From: Glaciimonas sp.
Lineage (GTDB): Bacteria; Pseudomonadota; Gammaproteobacteria; Burkholderiales; Burkholderiaceae
DNA length: 8,226 bases
Assembly: GCA_014377145.1 (NCBI GenBank)
Contig: JACMQE010000333.1
Span: 1 to 8,226 of the forward strand
Reading direction: 5' to 3'
Shown one piece after another: positions 1 to 7,300 of this stretch (positions are counted from its first letter, which is position 1; each line of letters begins with the position of its first letter). The position numbers and the translations under genes were made by a program. The notes beneath the pieces were generated by a model, which was given only the letters and a program-made list of their open reading frames with translations, was not told the DNA's origin and ran no database searches.

Positions 1-768
1 TTGATACAGCGCTTGCGCACCGCCCAAAGCGACGCGGAATCCAGACATTACCTCATCAAAAATCAGGATTGCCCCATGTTTGGTACACAGGCTGCGCATC
101 GTTTGTAGAAATTCTGGCGTGGCACGTATCAAATTCATGTTGCCAGCGATGGGTTCGACGATTACACACGCGATCTGGTCGCCCACGTCTTTAAACGTTT
201 CTTCTAATTGTGCGACATTGTTATAGTCGAGCACCAGCGTGTGTTTGACAAAATCTGCAGGGACTCCGGATGAGGTCGGATTGCCAAAGGTCAACAGACC
301 GCTGCCAGCTTTGACCAGTAACGCATCAGCATGGCCGTGATAACAACCCTCAAACTTGATTATCTTATCGCGACCTGTGGTACCACGTGCCAGGCGCAGC
401 GCGCTCATGGTGGCTTCCGTCCCGCTAGAGACTAACCGTACTTGTTCGATGGATGGCACCAGCTTGCAAATCTCTTCGACGATGAGAATTTCACCTTCGG
501 TCGGCGCACCGAAACTTAGACCGCGTGCAACGGCATCTTGTACGGCTTTGATGACAGTCGGATGTGCGTGACCGACGATAGCCGGACCCCATGGGCCGAT
601 GTAATCGATGTAGAGGCGCTCATCTGCGTCCCAGAAATAGGGGCCCTTAGCACGCGTAATAAAACGTGGCGTTCCACCTACTGAGCGAAAAGCCCGCACC
701 GGTGAATTGACGCCACCTGGAGTGGTTAATTGGGCTCTGGTGAACAGGATATCGTTATTGGAAGTCAT
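1..768 (-). CDS. hemL: Glutamate-1-semialdehyde 2,1-aminomutase, N-terminal part (cut by window edge)
   Basis: PLP enzyme that converts glutamate-1-semialdehyde to 5-aminolevulinate, the last step of the C5 route to tetrapyrroles; cytosolic. The start is ATG at 768 (protein begins MTSNNDILF) and the frame is open to base 1, giving 256 residues of an enzyme usually about 425-430 long. Visible landmarks are [12 protein letters not shown] (16-27), the PLP-phosphate loop SSGTEA (114-119), YHGHAD (143-148) and the PLP-ring aspartate motif FDEVMSGFR (237-245). The PLP-binding lysine lies beyond the left edge and cannot be checked. No strong ribosome binding site is visible. The gene reads away from the Pil-Chp region and shows no damage. 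Family assignment is secure from the uninterrupted match to HemL motifs. Confidence 0.96.
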   Translation of the reverse strand, partial: MTSNNDILFTRAQLTTPGGVNSPVRAFRSVGGTPRFITRAKGPYFWDADERLYIDYIGPWGPAIVGHAHPTVIKAVQDAVARGLSFGAPTEGEILIVEEICKLVPSIEQVRLVSSGTEATMSALRLARGTTGRDKIIKFEGCYHGHADALLVKAGSGLLTFGNPTSSGVPADFVKHTLVLDYNNVAQLEETFKDVGDQIACVIVEPIAGNMNLIRATPEFLQTMRSLCTKHGAILIFDEVMSGFRVALGGAQALYQ

Positions 769-804
769 GTTGGTATGCGATAAAATAAGGGGCATAGTCG
801 TGTA

Positions 805-834
805 AGCATAAAAAGTGCCCAGCTATGCAGTTAA
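805..834 (-). promoter_or_regulatory. Candidate sigma70-type promoter for hemL
   Basis: Read on the minus strand there is TTAACT (829-834) as a -35 and TATGCT (805-810) as a -10, separated by 18 bases and ending 36 bases before the hemL ATG. Each hexamer matches consensus at four of six positions. The placement is sensible, but matches this weak occur by chance in AT-rich spacers. The remainder of the 769-977 spacer shows nothing else I can support. Confidence 0.3.
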
Positions 835-977
835 GAGGATAGGAATTGTGCGAAATCGCCTCAGTCAGAGTACGTCTCTCGGCCCTTTCGGCGAATCTCT
901 ATCTTCGTATGTTTGCGTCGAAAAGTTTCGGAAAGTGTATTGCTGGGACAATTTCGTATAAGTATTAAAGAAAAAAC

Positions 978-1856
978 TCAGGGTGGCGTTAATGAAACTT
1001 CGTCATTGACTTTTTTTTCAACGTCAGACAGTCCTTCCATTACATCGTCACGTGCCCAGAAAAAGCGATCAGGAACCAGCTTTCCCATACCTAGGCGTTG
1101 CCCTGCCATCAGCGAAGCGAGGGTAAACTCCTGCGCTTCCAATACAGCTTCCGGGATATCCAGCCCATTTGCCAACATCGCGGCGATCGCGGCAGAGAGG
1201 GTCGTGCCCGCGCCGCTAAACGATCCAGACACGCGTGGCCAGCTATCTTGTCGCAAAATACCCGTATCGTTGAACAGGGTATTGCTGACTTCCGCTGCTG
1301 TGCTGGTGGGGGTGCCAGTAATGAACAAATATTCACAACCGAGTTCGATCAGGTGCATTGCATCGACCATTGACAGATCTTCTGAAGAGGGCTCGCGCCA
1401 CGTCCCGGCCAGCCGAGATAATTCGACCGCCGACAATACGAGGACGGTACTTTGTGGAATTAATAACTCGCGAATCGCTTTAAGAAGGTCTTCGCTGTCC
1501 TGTCCTTGATCGGGCATCGCCGAAAGAAATGGATCGAGAATTAACGGAATATTGGGATAGTCGGAGACGATCTCTGCGATTACCGAGATGCTTTCGATAC
1601 TTCCGACGGCGCCCACCTTAAACGCAGCAACCGGCATATCTTCCAGTAGAACGCGGGCTTGGTCAGCAACCCAGTCCGCATCAATTTGCTGTGTGTCTTC
1701 GATACGCGCAGTATCCCCAATTAAAATAGACGTAATGACTGATAAACCATGGCAACCCATGGAGGAAAATGTGGCAAGATCTGCCTGAATTCCGGCTGCG
1801 CCAACAGGCTCAACAACGCCGAATGTCAATATAAGAGGAGAAGTTTGGTTTTGCAC
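978..1856 (-). CDS. thiD: ThiD-like hydroxymethylpyrimidine/phosphomethylpyrimidine kinase with altered active-site motif
   Basis: Ribokinase-fold kinase. Canonical ThiD phosphorylates HMP and then HMP-P for thiamine synthesis. I chose the GTG at 1856 (reads MQNQTSPLILTFGV, 292 aa) because family similarity begins there; the frame stays open upstream but would overlap the divergent rubredoxin gene. Visible motifs are the substrate loop GAAGIQADLATF (19-30), MPVAAFKVGAVGS (74-86), LILDPF (105-110), the anion-hole segment GAGTTLSAAIAA (215-226) and VPDRFFWAR (261-269). Two features are odd. The usual GGSDPSGGAGIQAD loop reads GVVEPVGAAGIQAD. The residue that is Cys in canonical ThiD (GTGC) and Asp in most ribokinases (GAGD) is Thr218. 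From memory, Burkholderiales carry a divergent ThiD-like lineage next to hemL and rubredoxin, so the symbol names the family and HMP kinase activity is unproven. The gene is intact. Confidence 0.82.
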   Translation of the reverse strand: MQNQTSPLILTFGVVEPVGAAGIQADLATFSSMGCHGLSVITSILIGDTARIEDTQQIDADWVADQARVLLEDMPVAAFKVGAVGSIESISVIAEIVSDYPNIPLILDPFLSAMPDQGQDSEDLLKAIRELLIPQSTVLVLSAVELSRLAGTWREPSSEDLSMVDAMHLIELGCEYLFITGTPTSTAAEVSNTLFNDTGILRQDSWPRVSGSFSGAGTTLSAAIAAMLANGLDIPEAVLEAQEFTLASLMAGQRLGMGKLVPDRFFWARDDVMEGLSDVEKKVNDEVSLTPP

Positions 1857-1912
1857 GGCGGTTAGTTTAAGATATCCGACTTTGCATTTTACTTGATTGA
1901 AGGGTTGTCGCC

Positions 1913-2122
1913 GTGAGCAATACCAACGAAAAATTAAACAAAATATCAAAACCAGCATTTAAAACCTGGATGTGCCTGATCTGCGGGTGGATTTATGATG
2001 AAGAGCAAGGATTGCCGGAAGAGGGAATTGCCGCCGGGACCCTTTGGGATGATGTGCCGATGAACTGGACATGCCCAGAATGTGGTGCTCGTAAGGAAGA
2101 TTTTGAAATGGTAGCGATTTAA
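1913..2122 (+). CDS. rubA: Rubredoxin
   Basis: Small cytosolic iron protein carrying one Fe(Cys)4 centre and passing single electrons to partner oxidoreductases. The 69-aa product has the two rubredoxin knuckles CLICG (Cys21, Cys24) and CPECG (Cys54, Cys57), plus the typical GWIYDEEQGLPEEGI and WDDVP segments. The roughly 15-residue N-terminal extension before the fold is longer than in minimal 52-55-residue rubredoxins. The start is GTG at 1913, with a GAAGGG ribosome-binding-like stretch at 1899-1904. It is transcribed divergently from the thiD-like gene, with only 56 bases between the two starts, so their promoters must overlap or lie within the neighbouring reading frames. No electron-transfer partner is present in the window. 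The gene is undamaged. Confidence 0.96.
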   Translation: MSNTNEKLNKISKPAFKTWMCLICGWIYDEEQGLPEEGIAAGTLWDDVPMNWTCPECGARKEDFEMVAI

Positions 2123-2128
2123 TCCGTG

Positions 2129-2152
2129 ATATCGATGCGTCCGCATCGATAT
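2129..2152 (+). terminator. Hairpin after rubredoxin, candidate terminator
   Basis: A perfect 11-bp inverted repeat (ATATCGATGCG at 2129-2139, CGCATCGATAT at 2142-2152) lies seven bases after the rubredoxin stop, with a two-base centre that would open to a four-base loop. The position suits a terminator. The stem is AT-rich at its base and is followed by ATTAAATTACTT, not a clean T run, so intrinsic termination is uncertain; an mRNA 3' stabilising hairpin is an alternative. Confidence 0.5.
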
Positions 2153-2213
2153 ATTAAATTACTTACGTTTGCCGGGTAACAGTATTTTTGGTGTGCTATC
2201 TCATTCACGTAGA

Positions 2214-2242
2214 TTGTTAATGTGATTGGTTTCTTCTGTAAT
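2214..2242 (+). promoter_or_regulatory. Candidate sigma70-type promoter of the former pil-chp operon
   Basis: TTGTTA (2214-2219) and TGTAAT (2237-2242) are separated by exactly 17 bases and match the -35 and -10 consensus at four and five of six positions. It lies upstream of pilG and is the best promoter match seen in the spacer. If it is the original operon promoter, the small inverted-repeat element at 2322-2430 now sits in its 5' untranslated region. Confidence 0.45.
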
Positions 2243-2247
2243 TTAAC

Positions 2248-2275
2248 GTTAATAAATCACTCAAAATTTATTAAC
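2248..2275. repeat. AT-rich 10-bp inverted repeat (dyad)
   Basis: GTTAATAAAT (2248-2257) and ATTTATTAAC (2266-2275) are perfect reverse complements around an eight-base spacer. The left arm overlaps the 10-bp palindrome TTAACGTTAA (2243-2252). It lies just downstream of the candidate -10 box, where an operator or a 5' mRNA stem could act. No known regulator consensus is recognised. Confidence 0.5.
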
Positions 2276-2321
2276 ATCAAGAAATATTGCCCTAAACTTT
2301 GTTACATTGATTCGGTAATAG

Positions 2322-2430
2322 GACTTACGCAAATCGCCCAGCAGCGTTTTGCTCTCCTGGCGGTAATAGCGTACTGTTTTTTCGTCGGTAGAATTTGTTA
2401 ATGCGTTGCCCGAATAATTTTGCGTAAGTC
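2322..2430. mobile_element. 109-bp element with 12-bp terminal inverted repeats (MITE-like or IS remnant)
   Basis: GACTTACGCAAA at 2322-2333 is exactly repeated in reverse complement at 2419-2430. The body is more GC-rich than the AT-rich sequence around it. On the minus strand one frame is open across the whole element and includes KTVRYYRQESKTLLGDLRK, ending at the left repeat, which could be the tail of a larger coding element. Ends reading GGACTTACGCAA are, from memory, common on insertion-sequence-derived repeats. No transposase is encoded and no clear target duplication is visible, so this is a non-autonomous element or a deletion remnant. It sits between the candidate operon promoter and pilG. 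Confidence 0.5.
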
Positions 2431-2470
2431 TTAAGATAAATTAAGTTAAATTTGGCTTGGACAAAACTTC

Positions 2471-2857
2471 ATGACAATACCACCCGGCTCCGCCAGCTTG
2501 AAGAGCATGGTGATTGACGATAGCAGCACTATTCGACGGTCGGCAGAAATTTTCTTGAGTCAGGCTGGTTATCAGGTGATTCTCGCCGAGGACCGCTTCG
2601 ACGCGCTGGCTAAAATCAACGACCATAACCCGGCTATGATTTTTTGTGACATTTTGATGCCGCGGCTGGATGGTTATCAGACCTGTGCGCTCATCAAAAA
2701 GAGTGCCAGATTTCATCTGACGCCGGTGATCATGCTATCTTGAAAAGACGATTTATTTGATCGTGCGAGGGGGACAGTAGTCGATTCCGATAAATATCTG
2801 ACCAAGCCGTTTACTAAAGATAGTCTGCTAAAGACGAATGTGCTCGAATATATCTAA
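2471..2857 (+). pseudogene. pilG: Pil-Chp response regulator PilG, interrupted by an in-frame stop
   Basis: PilG is a single-domain receiver phosphorylated by the ChpA kinase to promote type IV pilus extension. The ATG at 2471 gives KSMVIDDSSTIRRSAEIFL, with acidic pair Asp16-Asp17 and phospho-acceptor Asp60 in FCDILMPRLDGYQT. After PVIMLS the frame meets TGA at 2741-2743. The same frame then continues through KDDLFDRARG and YLTKPFTKDSLL, with the conserved Lys, to TAA at 2855-2857. Read through, it would be about 128 residues, a normal PilG length. PilG proteins normally have Ser at the stop position (S-S-K-D), so a TCA to TGA change is the simplest explanation. The truncated 90-residue product lacks beta-5/alpha-5 and the conserved lysine, so it is unlikely to work. 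It is the first gene of the former operon. Confidence 0.93.
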
Positions 2858-2972
2858 TCTATCTTGAATGTCAGTGTTTCAATGATTGAACCTGCAACGG
2901 CAACACCACATTAATGTTCTTGGATTCTCCCTTATTGCTGCCTATCCCTACGTATTGAAGTAAAAGTTAAGC

Positions 2973-3337
2973 ATGGCCCTACAAAAGGCTCTCATCGTCG
3001 ACGATTCTTCCACCGAACGTTATTTTTTGACAGATCTTTTGGTGAAAGGTGGTTACAGCGTTTCTGTTTCTGAAAGTGGCGAGGGCGTTATTAGCAAGAT
3101 TAAAGCCGGCAAGTCAGACCCAATCTTGATGGATATCGTGATGCAAGGACAGAACGGTTTCCAGGTAACGCGGTCGATTTCGCGTGACCTTGAATTGCAA
3201 AATATAATATCATTATTTGTAGTAGCAAAGGCCTTGAAACAGACCGCATCTGGGGTTTGCGTCAAGGCGCACGTGATTATCTGGTTAAGCCGATCAATCC
3301 GCAGGAGCTGCTAGCAAAAATTGCGGCGCTGTTCTAA
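2973..3337 (+). pseudogene. pilH: Pil-Chp response regulator PilH, frameshifted
   Basis: PilH is the second receiver of the Pil-Chp system, acting on pilus retraction or as a phosphate sink. The ATG at 2973 gives IVDDSSTERYFLTDLLVK, with Asp10-Asp11 and acceptor Asp54 in ILMDIVMQGQNGFQVTRS; the usual Pro after the Met of that motif is Gln. After LQNI, near 3207, one base is missing. The real continuation is in another frame: IICSSKGLETDRIWGLRQG, then the conserved DYLVKPINPQELLAKIAALF and TAA at 3335-3337. The unshifted frame gives an unrelated tail that ends at 3314. Corrected length is about 121 residues, normal for PilH. There is a 115-base gap after pilG, which is wide for operon neighbours. 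Confidence 0.93.
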
Positions 3338-3356
3338 CGCCAGGTAGTCATTAAAT

Positions 3357-3970
3357 GTGTCAATCAAATTTTAATCCACAACCATTATTACCTCTACTTC
3401 AGCTCCACATAAGTCCGGTCCTGAAGTAGAGGCGCGACGCCGTCGTTTGCGTGATTTTCAATCCCATTTGCTAGAAAAGATCCAAGTCGCTCATAGCAGC
3501 CGAGAGATCAATCAAAATCAATTGGGGCTATTCATTGGAAAAAAGCGGTGGCTACTTAGTTTGTAAGAGGCGGGCGAGATTGTCGCTTTTGATAGCATTA
3601 CTAGTGTGCCATTAACGCAAGATTAGTATCTCGGACTGACAAATATTCGGGATATGCTGATTAGCGTTATTGACTTCGCGCGCTTGCAAGATCAGCCGCT
3701 GACGGTGATTGATAAAGATACACGGATTGTCGCATTTTCCAATTTACTGGCCTCAATTGCGCGTTGTTTGTAGGGCGGGCACTTGGTCTGCGTAAAGTCG
3801 GTGAAATGGTATTGCAGGAAGTGCTGAAAATATCTGGTAGCAGTAGTGAGAGTTAGGATGCAGTTGAATTAGATCAAAAAAATCCCACAAGGTATATAGA
3901 TAGTGAGTCACAAATTTGGACGGCCTTCAAACTCACGCAGCGTGTACGTGACCCCCGATTTTACATGTAG
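3357..3970 (+). pseudogene. pilI: CheW-like adaptor PilI, multiply broken
   Basis: PilI is the CheW-type adaptor linking the PilJ receptor to the ChpA kinase. No single frame is open. Reading from about 3375 gives EARRRRLRDFQSHLLEKIQ and NQLGLFIGKKRWLLSL, then TAA (3564-3566), EAGEIVAFDSITSVPLTQD, TAG (3624-3626), and the CheW core YLGLTNIRDMLISVIDFARL. Near 3757 one base is lost, where TCA-AT-TGC probably replaces a TCN-AAC-TGC sequence. The frame then changes to ALFVGRALGLRKVGEMVLQE, with another TAG (3854-3856), and ends RVRDPRFYM at 3968-3970. The start is also eroded: a GTG at 3357 is in frame but is followed by TAA at 3372. About 200 residues once, typical for PilI. The start boundary is approximate. 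Confidence 0.9.
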
Positions 3971-4064
3971 GCGTATGAATTCAAGGTGAAGAGCCCAGTT
4001 GGTTAACGTCTGAAATTGACGTTTTTACGTGGTCACATCGAATTGGCACTTAGGAGATTCTGTC

Positions 4065-4262
4065 ATGGCGTTCAAACTACCATTCCATTTTAAGACGGCG
4101 AAAGAAGAGACAGCCAAAAGTGTTTCGCTTTTGGATAACGAATCCGGAACAATCAGTTTAACTAGCGCTGCATTGATAGGTGCATTGGGCGGGCATGTAG
4201 TGCTGCGCATGATCAGATCGATACTAATGTGGTGGCGCGTATGCCCTCCGAGGCGGTATTGA
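4065..4262 (+). pseudogene. pilJ: N-terminal stub of the methyl-accepting chemotaxis protein PilJ
   Basis: PilJ is the membrane chemoreceptor of the Pil-Chp array, normally roughly 680-750 residues with two transmembrane helices and a long cytoplasmic signalling coiled coil. The ATG at 4065 has a good AGGAG (4052-4056) and gives MAFKLPFHFKTAKEETAKS then VSLLDNESG, which I read as a PilJ N-terminus from its position and general look. The frame stops at TGA 4260-4262. No transmembrane pair, HAMP domain or MCP hairpin tip follows. Sequence attributable to chpA begins within about 100 bases, so more than 1.8 kb of pilJ is missing. Where true pilJ sequence ends is uncertain, probably between 4180 and 4260. 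Identification depends largely on its place between pilI and chpA. Confidence 0.7.
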
Positions 4263-4309
4263 TACCGGATCAATCATCAGCCCCGTTTGCTACATGTGAA
4301 TTCACACCT
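4180..4309 (+). other. Likely deletion junction between pilJ and chpA
   Basis: The pilJ-like stub gives way here to a stretch readable in another frame (DQIDTNVVARMPSEAVLIPD, 4211-4270), and then from 4309 to a third frame recognisable as internal ChpA. Neither the pilJ receptor body nor the usual ChpA N-terminal Hpt region is present. One large deletion, or several, must lie in this interval. No insertion sequence or long direct repeat is visible at the join, so the exact breakpoint cannot be fixed from this sequence. Confidence 0.55.
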
Positions 4310-7300
4310 TGAAGGGCGATAGCAGAATGATCGGCATGAGCGCATTTGGCGGTGCGTCGTGGAACGTGGAGCAGGTTTTGACTCTTTGGCTGACAGAGGC
4401 TAAATCTGGTACGTCCGATTTGTACGCATTACTGGATCACACCGTTGTATTCCTGGGTGCTTGGATTGAGGAAGTCCGCATCGATGGCGTTTCAACGCGC
4501 ACCGCGCAAATACTGTCTGAGTATGTGCAGCAAGTGGATGATGGCAAAACATTCTTGTCGGTTGAGTCGGCTATCGATTCTACCTGCGCCACGGAAGTCA
4601 TCTCTCAGTTCGTTAAAGTATCACTTTTGTCAACCAAGACCGAAGAGGTTGCAATGTCAGATGATCAAATCACGCTCGTCGGTAATGAGGTTTGCTCTGT
4701 ATTGCCGGAGCTGCTAACGTTTGCCCATAACCGTGATCACCTTACTAACACTGGTTATGGTGAGTATCATGAACATGACGTTAAAGTCGCTTTGGTTGTG
4801 ATGTATCCCCAGATAGGTACGTTCGAGGCGTCTGCCGAAATCATCAGTTTCCCTGGTTCACCGGCGATACGGCCGGATGACAGCATTAAGGAAATTGGTG
4901 ATTTGTCTACTAGCTTGCCAATATACAACATTTATCTTTCTGAGACAGATCAGTTGGTGCGTCTATGATCGCAAGATTTTTCCGAATGGCGGCATGAACT
5001 AGAGCGGCCAGTAACGAGGCATCCGATGTATGCCGTGTATTCGCTCGCAGGAAGTTTGCGAATGTTGGCTTCAAGCCCTTACGGGATGTTGCACACGCGC
5101 TGGAAATGGTATTGCAGCGGATGGCGATGCAGCTAATTGCCAGTACGTGAGCAAGAATTCGACGTCATCGAATCAGCAGTCGCACGTGCAAAATGGATAA
5201 TGCAGCAATTTGCACAAAGTGAAATGCCTTACTACGAGCCGACGTTAGTGAGCACACTAAATAATTTGCGGCATGGACAGGAAAGACTCTTTGACGATTT
5301 TGATCCTACCGAAGCAATATTTTTGGAAGAACTGTCGATTACCGCCGCGGTTGATCTAATAATTAGCCTACCGGGCGAGGTGAATGTGGGTCCAACCACA
5401 GTGCTGAATATCAATCAGGATACCCGCTAGAAAATCCGATTGAGAGTGCCTCAACTAATACGTTCCTTGCGTTTAATACGCCTATGGTTAATGCGCAATC
5501 TGCAATGAATATTTCCTGTGTAGCGGCGATATCACTAGCGTTCGAAGTAGCAACGATAGAATGTAATTCGGCTCTGGTGTTGCGCGATGAGATTGATGCG
5601 GATTTGCTGCCAGTCTTTTTGGAAGAAGGGCGGGACCTAATCTCTCAAATCGAAAGCGCAATGCGCAGCTGGCAGAAAACGATCTTTAACAGCGACTTTG
5701 AAAATCCTGATATTCATTCGACGAATCCGTTTCCTATGGCCAACGCGCAAGCTATTTTGTGCTATTTACATACCATTAAAGGTAGTGTGCCCCTGGCCGA
5801 AACGATGGTGTCCGGTCAACAACTGCACGAGATGGAAGGTCACATTGTGGCAATGTTGCATAGCATTACACCATAGCCACATTTGTCGACGCACTGCTTT
5901 CACATTACGACTATAGCTTGCAGATGTTCGAAAATCTTCAGCGTCTGCAACAAATGTCCTCTGCGCAGTCCGATGTAGGTTTCGGTCAGTCAAATGATAT
6001 GTATCTATCAAGCCTGACGGCGCCGTTCGGTACTGAGAGTGGAAGAATGCAGCGACCATTGCCAATGCTGTGTTATCGGTAGCACACCTAGTGCTGCAAC
6101 GGTGCAAGTTAGGGTCAATGCAGAATTTGGATTGTTTGGTAAACCAAGTTGGTGAGGCCGCAATTGCCCGCTCGCGATTAGAGTCCAGGGTTGGAATACT
6201 GCAACAATCATTGGTGGAACTGACCGAAAACGCTGATCGTTTGCGCGGTCAGTTGCGTGAGATCGAGATTCAGGCGGAAACGCAGATTACGTCCCGGATG
6301 ACGCTGGCTGGGGAGCATGAATTTGATTCTCTTGAGTTTGATCGCTTTACGCCTTTGCAAGAATTAACGCGGATGATGGCGGAGAGTGTCAACGATGTTT
6401 CTTCGTTACAAAATACGCTGACCAAGATGGTTGATGATACCAGCTCGGATCTGGTGATCCAAGGTCGTCTGGTTCGTGATTTACAACAGGACTTGATGCA
6501 TGTGCGGATGGTCCAGTTTGCCATTATTGCTGAGCACTTATATCGTTTGACGAGACAGGTATCGAAAGAGCTTGATAAGCACATTAATCTGGATATTCGT
6601 GGCAGCACTGTTAAAATTGAACGGGGAGTCTTGGAAAAAATGGTCGGTTCGCTCGAGCATTTTCTTCGCAATGTTATCATGCATGATATTGAAAACCGTG
6701 AGGTGCGTCGTGCCGCTTGTAAGAGTGATATTGGTGAATTAAAGATTGAAATTTATTAAAATGGTAATGAAATCCTGATTCATCTATCTGACGATGGGCA
6801 GGGTCTAAACTTGCCACAAATTCGTAACAAGGCCATGTCGAGCGGACTATTGCAGACTGGTCAGGAACTTTCTGACATTGAAACGTGTGATTTAATTTTG
6901 AAATCTGGATTTACCGCCATCACAGAAGTGACCAAGCTTGCGGGGCGCAGTATCGGTAGGATGTGGTGCCCTCTGAAGTTGCTGCGCTCGGCGGTCGTGT
7001 GGCGGTCAATAGTGAAACGGGGAAGGGAACTCAATTCATCATTCACTTGCTGCTCGCTCTTGCTGTCACGCAAGTGGTCATTTTTTCAACTGGCGGAATA
7101 CTGATGCGGTGCCGTCTACACTGGTAGAGCAAGTCCAGCAACTTAAATTAGCCTCATTGGCGGCCGCCTACAACGAGGGTGCGGTTTTATGGTAGGAACA
7201 AAGGGTGCCGTTACATTATCTGACTGTATTGTTGGGTGAGCACCACGTAGCACCGATAGCGCAGCAATATTTACCGATTATTATTTTGCATAATGCGAAT

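Larger units (their letters stand above)
2123..2470. other. Intergenic region between rubredoxin and the pil-chp remnants
   Basis: This is 348 bases without a gene and distinctly AT-rich. In order it holds a perfect hairpin (2129-2152), a candidate promoter (2214-2242), a 10-bp palindrome TTAACGTTAA (2243-2252) overlapping a longer dyad (2248-2275), and a 109-bp element bounded by 12-bp inverted repeats (2322-2430). No open frame longer than the small element's own is convincing here. Confidence 0.7.

Noticed and set aside
971..977. T-run on the minus strand just after the thiD-like stop as an intrinsic terminator.
   Set aside because: No GC-rich stem precedes it.
913..1509. A 198-codon plus-strand open frame.
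   Set aside because: It is antisense to the thiD-like gene, which has clear family motifs; the product is Ser/Arg-rich and resembles nothing known.
5484..5876. A 130-codon open frame that could be called a stand-alone Hpt protein.
   Set aside because: It continues chpA sequence from both sides in shifted frames and has no start signal of its own; it is a fragment of the broken kinase gene.
6070..6759. A 229-codon open frame resembling a small histidine kinase.
   Set aside because: It is the dimerisation and front ATPase part of chpA; the same frame continues after the TAA at 6757 into the DDGQG nucleotide-binding motif.
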